Positions 31,601-43,600 of a DNA stretch of 64,000 bases are shown one piece after another; the first letter of the stretch is position 1; each line of letters opens with the position of its first letter. The DNA comes from CAYSJU01 sp964431495 (GTDB lineage Bacteria > Omnitrophota > Gorgyraeia > Tantalellales > Tantalellaceae), in contig CAYSJU010000001.1 in the NCBI GenBank assembly GCA_964431495.1, positions 1 to 64,000 of the forward strand, in the 5' to 3' direction. The notes beneath the pieces were generated by a model that saw only the letters and a list, made by a program, of their open reading frames with translations, ran no database searches and was not told the origin of the DNA. The translations under genes were made by a program, and so were the position numbers.

Positions 31601-34600
31601 GGATATGATCCAGGAAGAGAACAAGGATGCGGATTTTGAAAGAGGCGGGGGGATAGTGACATTTGATGAAGATCACGTGCCGGCCGCGATCGCAGAAGAA
31701 GAAGGGCTGGCGCTGCCGTTGTCCGAAGACGCGGATCTGGCTCAGATCGAAAATGACCTGAAAAGAACGGCTTTTCAGCTGCGCGCCGGCGAGATCGAAT
31801 CCGATTCAGTGGAAGATATCTATGGGTGCTATACGGGCCGTAATGTGGAAGCCCCTCAAAAAAGCGGTATTGTCAATAAACTGATAGAAAAGGCTCTCAG
31901 CCTGAGGACCCCCGGCGTGTATCTCATAAGGGCCCCTCCCAACCTTTTCTTCGCGGTCCGTGTTAACCGCCACGGGGAAGTGGACCTTTTTAAGATAGAC
32001 ACCCTTTTCAGCGGTTCCAATGACGAGATCCAGGGGAAGTTCGCGGGGATCATTGAAGAAGCGGGAAGAGAAGCGGCTGCTGTCCGCAAAAGTGGTGAAA
32101 AGGTCGATGCAGGAAGACAGCAGTTCGGCTTCGAAGTCATAAACACTCTTTACGGGCATGACAATGCCGGTTCAGTTATCGCTGTTATTTCCCACCATAT
32201 CACTGATATCTTCAAAAAAGATCAGGACATATCGGGTAAAGAGCTGGTCCGGGAGCTGGCAGACAGGATGAACGGTGTTTTCGGGATCGAAAACGGTTTT
32301 CGCACCGTTGTCACTGCTTCGCATGTAAGAGAACAGGACGCGGAGTCAAGAGCCGAAACCACCGGCCGGGATTTTGCGAGCACCATGCTGGAAAGGGCCA
32401 ATGAACTTCTTGAAGCAAGGGACGTGGTACTGGAGGGATCCCGTATCGAGGGCAACCTCATTAAAGATGATACGGATTACAGCGCGCCTGAAGTAGAAAA
32501 GGCCATCCGGGAGAATATCAGCCTGGAAGAAACTTATCAGATGGAAAGAGGGGAAGAGGTCCTGGCGCGGGCCGATGCCCGGCTCATGAAAAAGGCGGAA
32601 GGGTTTCTGGCCGCGGTGGAAGAGAGGATTTCCGCGAAGGAACCGGTATGGGCATATGAGGAAAGAGGCGGCGGCATATCGGACCGGGGAGCCAGGTTTA
32701 CGCATGAAGAGATAAACTCGGGTATCCGGGGGCTATTTGACAGATTTCGCAGAGTATTTGGCGTATTCGTTTTAGAGGACATGGGATTGGTCATAGGGAA
32801 CGACAGGCTCGGAATGCCTGTTTACGACCTGGAGGGGTTGCGTGGATTGTTAGAGTCCAGGACTGAACAAAGGAAAGAGCTTTCCGATGTAGAGATCAGG
32901 CTGGTTAACGGCAGGTTAGTGGTAATAGCGGACAATATCTATACCCATTGCGGAAGGAGATCCGGGCAGGTGTGGATCGACAGGAAGGATCTAAAAGCCA
33001 AAAGAGTTGAACTCAAGAGCAAGCACGGTCTTGCGGACGGGGAAAGTGAAGGCATGGCTTTAGAAGCTCTTATAAGACACGAACAAGGAGAACGCGATTC
33101 ATTATTGGCACAGGCCCGTCAGCATTTTCTAAGAGAGACAGGAAGAGACACGGCTTCGGATAAAGAGATCGTTGAATGGATCGAAGATGAGGAAAACGTT
33201 TCTGACCAAAAATTCAATATTTGGCTTAAAACCGCGCATGAGGACGCTAAAAAAACCGAGAAAAGATATGTAAGGGTCCAGCTTGCCCGGGTCCCGGGTT
33301 ATGACGAACTCAAAGAGATGCCCGTGGAAGTGATGGGGAGGATCATTGTCAGGCTTGAGAAAGCTGGAAATATCGAAGGCGCTGGAAGTATTGTTGATAC
33401 GTTGCTGGAATTACATGAGAGTGGTGAATTGCGGGGCGCGTGGACAGAAGCGGATATTTCCAGGTTCAACAGCGTGCAAAGAAGGCTTGCCTACCAGATA
33501 GAAGTCATGAGACAGCTGAAGGCGCTGCCTGATCTTGACAGACTTGAGGAGATGAGCATCAACGAATTTGGCGCTCTTATCGGCAGACTGGAAAGGCAAA
33601 GGGACTTTGAGGCAGCGGAAATGGTAGCGGGTGTATTGCTGGGACTTCATGACAGGGGTGAACTGAGAGGTGAATGGGTTGAAGCGGATATCCGTTTGTA
33701 TAGAAACAGGAAGAAGCGGTTTGGCTATAGGAATAAATTAGAACTCGCCAGGGCAGCTGTCGGCCGTGTAATTACCCGGGCCAGACACGAAGAGTTCCAC
33801 GAAAAACAGGGATACCGGGAAATATTGCTGGAAATCGGGAAAGAGATAGGAGCTCCTTTCGATGGCGAGAGGTATGATTTCAGGACCGCTTTAAGAGAGG
33901 CAGAGGACGGCCGTATAAGGATAGAAAGAGCGGACGGGACAATAACGGAGATATACGAAACAGAAGACGGGATCCTCGTGATTATGGATACCAGGATAGA
34001 CGTGGGACATGCTGGAAGAACGCAGCTCGCTGTTTACGCGAATCATACTGGAAACCAGGCCCAGGCAGCCCATGAATTAGCCGAATTGAGGGGTTGGATA
34101 GATTTTGCCGTGGTTCAGGGCCTTGCTGCAAAGGACGACATATTGACCAGGAGGGTGGATCTCGGCGGGCTTCTCATGGGTTATATGAGAGACGAGGCCA
34201 ATTTTTACCGGGCAATGGATCAGGTAGAGCGTTTGCACCAGGAGGGGCTCAGGGCCGAAGCCGAGGCGCAGGGCTTGAGATACATGGCTCCGGCGGAAAT
34301 AACCGGGGCCCTGGTAACATTCGAGTCCGGTGTGGATTATGATTTCATCATAGCAAGTACTCTGGGGGATGAGGCTGAACTGGAGGGCATGGGCCTGAGA
34401 GTCCAGGAATCCAGCGATGAATTGAGAGGGGCTCTCACCAGGGCGCGCGGATTGCTCAGAGCCGTCAACGAATTGACCGAAGAGACGGATAAGCTGGCCA
34501 AAGCAGATGAATTAGTTGAAGTAGCCAGATTAGTCAGAGACAGGGCTGCCCGGGCTCTGGAAAATGTCTCTGAATATGCTGCTTTTGCCGCGAGGATCGC

Positions 34601-37600
34601 TGAAGCCACTGCCGGAGACAGGGTCAGTGCCATTGCCAGAGTTGCTGATGAATTGGCCAGGAACGCCCAGAGTTATATTGCTTTTGACCATGAGTATGTT
34701 CAGGAAGCAGAAGAATCTGCCAGGGCTGGTAATATTGATTCACTTGTCAGAGCGGTCAGCAATCTTATTAGCGGGGTCACATTTTCCAGTGGAGCGATCA
34801 GGGTGGCATTAGCCGTTACCGAAGCTGAGTCTGCAGGAGAAGTCGCTGCCATAGTGCTTAGAGCCGCTGCGAATAAAGCGGTGGACCACGATTTCACGGA
34901 AGCCGGAAGGTATGCCCGGGCAGCTGCTGAGATCGCTGGCGAAGGATATATTGCTGAAAAGGCTGATGAGTTAGCCACTGTCGCTGCCGAGGCCCAGAGC
35001 GAACTGGTCGATGAACTTGCCGGAAAGGCTGTAGGGGCGGGCAATATAGAAAAGGCCGCACAGATGGGGAATATTATTCGATTTGATCCTGCCATTATCG
35101 GTAAGATGAGAGTAGCCAGGGCAATTAAAGAAGAAGTTGAGGAGGAGGCTCCGCCTAAGGCCGAGGAGGAAGTCCCTGTTGAGGAGGAAGTCGAGGAAGA
35201 AGTTCCTGCCGAGGAGGAAGTCGCCCCGGAAGAAGAAGGGAAATCCCAGCTGGAGTCCGCTGACAGGGATATAAGGATCGCTGTTGAACAGGCGAAAGAC
35301 GGGGATGCAGTTGCGGCCGAAAAAAGTGTAAAAGACGCGTTTGAAGCATGGTCTTCTGCCGCTGAAAATTTTCTGAAAGCTGCTACGGCTGCCAAAGAAA
35401 GGAATAACGCAAATGCAGCCAGGGCATACACCGTGAGAGCCGCAGAGGTTTGGGCTGTAGCTGCTGAAAAACTGAAGGAGGCTTCCTCAGAGACCTGGGA
35501 TGTTTTTCATGAGCGGTTTTCCGGAGCAACCCCGGTGACCCGTTCGGTTATTGATAGGATCGGCAGATTTGCATATAACGCATCTGATTACCAGGCCCGG
35601 GCGTTGGGTAAAGCGCTCGGCTTTTTTGAACAAATTGCCGCAGAGAGAGCTGAGACAAAAGATGCAGTTTCAGCTGTAAAATTTGCAAGAAGAGCAACGG
35701 ATATCTGTGTTTCTTTAGCGACTCAAGAGAAATTTGCTGTTGAATTCATCGCTTTTCTCGTCAAGGACATAGATATAAGCGCGGAAATGGCCGCTACTAT
35801 TAATGAACAGGCTCAAAGCGTCAAAGCAGCCGCCGCTAAGGCGGCTGAGGATGCTGCAAAGTACTGGGAAGATATTGACAACGCGGCAGAGAAGATATTC
35901 TTCAGGAGAGATGCTATGGAGGCCAGGGCCGCTGCAGAAAAGACCGATGCCCTTGTCCGGAAAGTCGCGGATTTTGCTGAAAAAACTGTCGCAGCAAAGG
36001 ACCGTAAAGCAAAAGAAGAGGAGAGAGACAGAACCCGGATAGCTGTTGCCAGGGAGAAAGCTGACAAGGCACTTGGGGAGATAGAGGGATTGATCGCTGA
36101 AGCGCAGGCAAAGGCTGATGAAGCCGCGATAAAGGCTGCGGCAAAGATAGGTGCTCCGGAGGAAGCGGTCGCTGATGCCACTGCAGGAGTGTATAGCGAA
36201 GGTATTGCTCAAGTCAATACATTTAAGTTTCTTATCAAAGGCTCAGCAGAAATCGCTGCCAAAGCTGCAACAGTTAAGGAGGCCGAGGATGCGGCAAAGG
36301 CTGCTGCTAAGTCTGTAGAACTCGCTGTTAAATTCAACAATGTAGCTGAGTCTGTTGACGATGCCAAAACCCTCTTTGAAAAAGTCGTTGCTCTGGCCCA
36401 GGCTGCTGCTGATTTTGTCAAGATTGCCGAACTTCCCATGGTAACCGTATGCGCTGAGCTGGCCGCGGAGTTTGCTCAAGCGACTGGTGTAAGTGTCGAC
36501 GGCAGTGAAAATCATGTTAGCGGTGTTGGAGACCTCCTTAATAACATTGCCATGTATGCCAGGCAAGGTGATGCCGAAAAAGCTGAAAGGAATGCCGTAG
36601 CAGCTGTTAGAAGATTAAGAAAGGCTGCCGCGGGAAAGGAAGCCGAAAGAGCCAGGGAAAAGGCGCCACCCGTGGAGGGGGTCGGAGCTGAAAAAGCCCG
36701 CGAGGAAGCCGCTAGAAAGGAAGCCGAGGCTGAAGCGGCCCGTGCAAAAGCCGAGAAAGCCACAGAGGAGATAGAAAAGGCATGGGAGGAAGCCGACTGG
36801 AAGCAGGCTGAAGCAGAAGCCGCCTGGATGAAAGCCGAAGCTGAAACACTACGTGAAGAAGCATTTCGCAAGGGAGAAGAGGCAGAACCAGCCCGTGCGG
36901 AAGCAGACCGTAAAGGAACAGAAGCAGAAGCGGCCGGGGAAGAAGCGGATCGCAAGGAAGAAGAAGCCAGGAAGGCCCGGGAAGAAGCCTCCAGGAAAGA
37001 GGCAGAATCAGAAGCCCTTGAAGAAATAACCCGGATATTTATCGATAAGACCCTGAACAGAGCGAACAGGATAAGCGAACTTTCAGAGATAGCGACCAGG
37101 AGTGAAAAAGTCCTGCTGAGAAGGTATGCGAGAAGAGCGCTTGGCAGGATCCTGGACAGAAAATATACCGATATAGATTTTGTTTTAGAGATAGAACCGG
37201 GAACAATACTGTCCGTGTATAACGGTATAAACAGGGAAAGCAGAGAACCAGGGGCTGTAGAGGATATACGGATACTTGACGCCATTATGGAATCCTGTTT
37301 TCTTGAAGACAGGGATTCTGATCTTTTTATTAACGCCCTTGATATAACAGAAAGAAATATTGAAACAGTATGTGATATCTTAAGTGACGATATCACATAC
37401 CTGAAAACCGAGATCCAGACGTTGGGAAGAGCGCCTGTCATAGATTTGGAAGCCCAGACCGAGGCTGTGAATGATCTGAGAAAGCAGATCGCCGCTAAAA
37501 AGGCTGTCCTGGACAGTATGGTCAAAAGACAGTTCCAGCTCAGGGAGTATAGGGATCTAAGGGAGGAAGATAGATTCAGGGATTTTCTACAAAGCCTGGA

Positions 37601-40600
37601 TATGGAAGCCCTTTCAGCCGAGGGGATAACGGACAAAGCTCAGTTCATTGATTATTTGAGAGTAAAGGCATTGGAGCAGGGATATACCCAAAATGAGATA
37701 ACATCATTGCTGGAAAATCATGCAATTATGGGCAGTGAAAATCTTGTAGAATTCATAGCCACCCTCGGGAACCTTGCGGAAGAAAACAGCGCCATTCAGT
37801 ACTTTATCCTGGCACTCAGTGCTTCGGGAGAAAACTACTTAAAAGACCTGGGTATAGGAAATAAAGCCGATCTTATCACGTATTTACAAGAGAAAGCAAT
37901 GGAGAGAGGTGATTCTGGAACGGACATCACAACACTTATGGAAAGTTATATAGAATCAGGAAGTGAAAGTCTGGAAGAACTTCTTAGTATGCTTAATGCA
38001 TTCCCCGGAGCCAGGGATACATACGTGCTCAGGGGGGTACAAACGCTTATTGAAGGAAGATTAAGTGACATTATCTCTCTTGAAACGCAAAACCTGGAGA
38101 GCCTGAATACCCGCTGTATAGATCTCAGAAATTCCATTCCATGGGGTGAAGTCCCGTTCGCTCCCGGCCAGGATACTATGGAATTCGAATGGGAGGGGAG
38201 TAAGGTCCTTGTCACTCGCAAACAGGTCGACGAATACCGTGAAAGGATAAAGAGTTCGGGCGCTAAAACCGTTGAAAGGCAGGTAACACAGTTAGAAGTA
38301 GCTGTAGCCACAATATCAAGCAGGGCCAGGAATATTTTGCGCAGGACCGGTAATGCTACGTTCAGAAGGAGGATTGTAAATAAAGCAGAGGGATCCGTCA
38401 AAGAGGTGCTGAAGGAATGGCATAAATATCTGGAAGGAAAGATCAGTGAAAGGGACCTGGATATACTGGAAAGGGCCATGGATAAGTTCAAGCTGGTAGA
38501 TGCGGATAGGACCATAAGCATGTTTACTCAGGCAACCAATTCCCTGCTCGCTGATGTCAATACAATAAGCCGTGCTGAAGGCATTTCAGAGTTTACAAGC
38601 TGGCTTCTTTTCAAGATGAACGAAATACTTGATCCGGCTTCAGAGTCAGGGGTTGTCAAGGAGATATCCGATGTTGAGAAAGGCGCGGTAAGAAAAACCG
38701 TGCAGGACCGGTTCAACGAACTTGTTGAAGAGCTTCTCGGGGCGGAGGTGGATCCTTCTATCATAGGAAGGATCAGGGAAAACACGGATGAAATAAAGGA
38801 CGAAATAGATGGGGACAACAGGATAGGAAGGCTTACGGTTCTTACGAAGGAGATGACGGATACCATCAAATCCATAGCTTATGGAAAGCAAGGCATGGAA
38901 CTTATGGAAGCTGTTCTAAGGTCCAAGATCGGAGACAATGTCACAAAGGAGAACATCGGCCGGGTAATGACCGCTCTCGGGATAACCGGAAAAGAACTGG
39001 AGATGTGCCAGGTACACATACTGGAGAAGGAGAAGATCGAAGACAGATTCGAAAGATTTGCCGAGTTCATATTACAGTTAATGTTCACGGGTGCTGTCAG
39101 CGCGGACAGGTTAAGAGAGGTTTTCGGCCAGGAGGCTGCTGATGGAGTAATAAAGGAGGCCTCTAAAGGCATAATGCTCGGTGAAAGGTTAAGAGAGAAA
39201 GTAAAAGAACTTGAGGGGAGGCTGCAGAAGAATTTTCAGGACAAGAATACGCGGATGGAGTTCGCTGCCGCGTATCAACTGGGCGCTATTCTTACATTTG
39301 GCAACGCGCCTTTTGTTGAACAGATAATAACCGGGCTTGACATGGCAGACGACTTTTTCGTGGACATGGCTACCGGCGCTGGTAAAACCCTTGCGTACCC
39401 CCTCGCAAACATGTTGGGAAGGTGCCGTGGCCTAAAAAATATCCATTTTGTCACTCATGACTATTATACGGAAAGGGATTACAGGGAGACGCATTTTCTT
39501 TACCAGGTCATGGGATACAATGTTTCTTATCAGAGAGGCGATCAAAGGGACCTGGGAGAAGCCGCGAAAAGGCTTGAAGATAATGATGTAGTGATAATGT
39601 CGTACGGAACGTGCAGCTTTACCTGTCTTGACGGGGTCAGGGACAGGACCCGTCCCGAAAGCGCGAAATGGTTCGACCTTTTAGCAAAGACCCGGCTCAC
39701 GTTTGATGAATGTGATGTCGCGCCACGGCTCGCTGATTTCATCATGGCCGCGGCCCAGAACAAGCTGACCGTAAGAGAGTTCATGAGATATCACGTCCTG
39801 ATGGAGACTTCAAAACGGCTTTACGACGAAGGCGGTATAAAGGAGATATATTCCCTTCTTGAAGATAATATCACAAGAGTGAAACAGGGAGAAACGGACG
39901 AGACCGAACAGCTTGAGAAACTTGGCTCAATGCTTGGGATCGAAAAGGAAGATGTTGAGTTTGACAGCGCAGGCGATCTTGTGATCAAGTCCGTCACTGA
40001 TGGGAAAGAATACACCCTGCCTGCCGTAAGAAGGAAAGCAGAGCTTATTGATGTCAATGGGACAAAATTCGGGGTCAAATATTCGGATAGGGACGGTTTT
40101 GTGATAAGCAGGATGGAATGGGTCGGTCATGCAGACCTGAGCGAAGGCGAAATAAAGAAAAGAATAGAAGATGCCGGAAAAAAAGGGAGAAGATTGAGCA
40201 GACGCCAGGCCATTGAAGAGCTGAGTAAGGAGGCAACAGAAAGGAGCGGGGTGAAGATAGACCTTACTTCCAGAACAGCTAACGCCGGAGAAGAGACCAG
40301 AAGCAGGGTAGAGGGGATCATGAAAGAGATGAGCTTTTCTCTCAGTGAAATGTTCCCCGAACTTGCGGAGAAAACTCCTACCTGGGATGAATTTCTGGAT
40401 ACCGTAAAAGCAATGTATGTTGACGATGAAGGTGTTGATTACATATTAAAGTACCGGCCCAAACTCGGGGCGCAGCCTATAAAGGTTTTGGAAGAAGAAG
40501 GAGTATTAAAAATGACCCAGGAGGATAAGATTATCAAAGAACCCGAATTTAAGGTGGAAGTCCAGCATAACGGTTCATATAAGGTCGTTTATAAAGGTAT

Positions 40601-43600
40601 ATTCATTGCTCTTTTGAACGATGAATTTTTTAAAGGCAAGGGTGACGATGAGATGGTCCTTGCCATGGGGGATAAGAGGTACGCGGTGGCGAAGGGTGAC
40701 ACCGGAGGATATGTTTTCACGGAATCCGGCATGGAAGTAGTGCTTTTGGACAGGGAGACCGGTCGTGAACAGGGCGGTCAGAGAAAGGACAGGTTCCATA
40801 CCCTGTACGAGCTGAAACACCAGAAAAGGCCGGGGGACAGGCCTGAAGCGAGGGGTGATAATAAGAGTACCGAGTATCTGTCTTTCACGGATGTAGCAAG
40901 GTTCGCCCATTCCTACGGCGGAGCCTCAGGCTCTGTTTCCACTGCGGCTGATGTTATGCTCAAGATATTCGAGAAAGCCAAAGGAGTTAAAAAGCTCACC
41001 CCGCAGTTCGCGAAAAAGGGCGCTGAAAAGATGCCCGTGTTTGTAACAAGCAATAAGGCGCAGTGGAAGGTGACCCTTAACAGGCTGAAAGAGATCTATA
41101 CCGCGTCTCCGGGGGCCAGTGTGATCGTGTATTTTGACGATATCAAACAAGCGCGCGAATTCGAGGAAGAACTTGGAAAGATGATAAAAGAGACAGGGCT
41201 CGAAAAGGACGCTGGAGGAGAGATAAAGGTCAATGTGTTCGGGGAAGAAGGAATCAAGGAAGTCGAGCTTGTAGAGAAAGCGGGTAAGCCAAATACCATA
41301 ACACTGGCTGATTCAAAACTGGGACGCGCGACAAATGTGGAACTTTCCGAGAAAGTCGGTTTTGTGGTAAGGAACAGCGCGGAGGCATTAGAAGAATTTC
41401 TGACAGGCAAGAAACGCGGGGAAACAGGGCGGGATACACTCACAATAGAAGAAAAAGGTGAAATCAGTAATACCGTGGCCCGTTTAGTAGAGCTTCTGGC
41501 GGGTATGGAATACATTGAGGAAGAAGACAGATGGGATGAAGGACTCTTTTTTAAGACCGATGTGGCTGAAAGAGCGAAAAAAAGGGAGGAAATAGAGAAC
41601 TTTTTAAGGGATCTTGGAGCCGGGCCGGGTAGCATGGTCTGGCAGACCATCAAGCACAAGTATTTTGACGGGCTGTTCCTGGTGGACCTTTCACCGGACG
41701 GCAGTCTCCAGGGAATGGTGCAGAAGTTCGGAAGGAACAGGAGGCAGGGGGATATCGGGTTTGTGGATTCTTTTTATTCTCTCCAGGAAGGATCAAAGTT
41801 TTTCAGGCTGGTGGAAGAGGCGTATAATCCTTCGCATAATCTCCACCGGACCGAAAGGGAAAGAAAGGAAGGCCTGGTAAAATTCAATGAATTCCTTGAC
41901 AGGAAAAATCGCATCGGTGAACTTGAGGAACATGTTTTTGATGAAAACGGTCATTATCTCGAAGGAATTGACGAAGGGATCTTCATGGAATGGTGCGAAC
42001 TTCAGCAGTATTTCATGGCGTTTATGAGAGACGTGAGGGTCGAGCACCAGAAACGCGCGGATGAGCAAAGGGTCAGAAAGAACGAGAGCGACAAGAAGAC
42101 CCAAAAGTATCTTGATCTGGTGAGGGACCTTCCGGTTGATATATATGAGAAGATGGACAAAAATCCTGAGGAGGCCAGGCGGATCGTAGAGGACAGGCTG
42201 ACAGCCATACAGGACGAGCATTTTACCCTCGATAAGGTAGATGATGACGGCTGGCTTGACCTTGAAGAGTTCCTGGGTGTGGTGGAAGAGCATTTTCATA
42301 TAAACCTTGAGGACAAAGCCAGGTTCTCCCAGGCAAGATTGAAGGAAAGGAATGTGAAAGAACTTTTATTCTTGAGAGAGCAGTTCAGGAGAGCGCTTAT
42401 GGATGTTATCCTTTCCGTAGGCAGTGTAACAGGCCGGGCCGGAGAGCCTGTTGCGCTTAACACGGGAAACATATTCTATACTTTTATGCTGGATCCGACT
42501 ACCGGGGATCTGGAGGTCAACAGCGTGCAGCAGCTTTTACCGGACGGGAACCGCCAGGAAATACTTGAAAAGAGGGACGACGGCACTATCAAGATAGGGG
42601 AGGCGGTCTTTACATCGGGGTTTATGGAAGACGGGAGCTTCGCGCTTTTTGATATAAGTGGAAGACCGGTTAACAGATTTTTTATAGAACCTTACGTAGA
42701 CAGGACCGGCGCTGAAGCGGGTTTTAGAATAACCCAGGCGGGCGCTTTTGTCTCTGCTATCAAAGCTCTGTATGTAGAGGGGTTGGACAGATTGAAGATG
42801 AAGTTGATAAGGGAAGCACGCTATAAGGGAGGGGAGGTAACGGAGACGGATATTTCAGAGACCGGACTTGCCGCGGCTGCCATAGAAGTGTCAAGGGAGA
42901 GATATATTGATAAGCGTGATAAGACAGCGGAATATGATTCACCGGAAGCTCAGCCGATAATAAGAGATGCCACGGAAACAATACACGGCAGTCTGGACAA
43001 GCTCGGTAAAAGACTGGCTGAGCAGGATAAGGCAGTGGATGAACTGGCAGTGGAAAATCTTGAAAAAGAGAAACAGTGGGACTCTATCAAGCTTGCTCGT
43101 TCCGTAAGACGTTCCACAAGAAAAGCGGATGAAGAAGTGGCATCCCGGGTAAGGGACGCAGGCGTTATCACTGTCCAGGAAGAGGCACAGGAAGCCCGGC
43201 TGGATGAAACAGCGGCGATCACAGCGCAAAGCATTTATTCTGTTTCAAGAACGAATGAACTGGTTGCGGCTCTTGAAGGTATCACAGGAGTTGAAATAAG
43301 AGAGGGTGAAGTCAAAAGGCGGGATGAACGGGACAGGAAAGATATGCAGATGGAATATACCCGGGAACAAGAGGAAAGAATTGAAGCAGCGCTGGAATAC
43401 CAGGAAAGAATAAGCAGTCAGCACAGGCAGAAACTGGAAAGAGGAGAAGGAAGTGTTATAGGGGACAGGGTCTTTGTAACCGTGGATAAACCAGAGGGAC
43501 AAACCATCAGTGATGCGGAAGTGGAACAGTGTTTTTCTGTTGGCGCAGCTCCTTCAGGGGCTGGTGGTGCCGAAGCTCCGCCAGAGCCGGGGATTATCAT

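Noticed and set aside
39250..41860. The housekeeping secA gene
   Set aside because: The motor is embedded in a 9,755-residue frame, key blocks such as GMTGTA and AGRGTDI are strongly changed, and the usual C-terminal zinc tail is absent.
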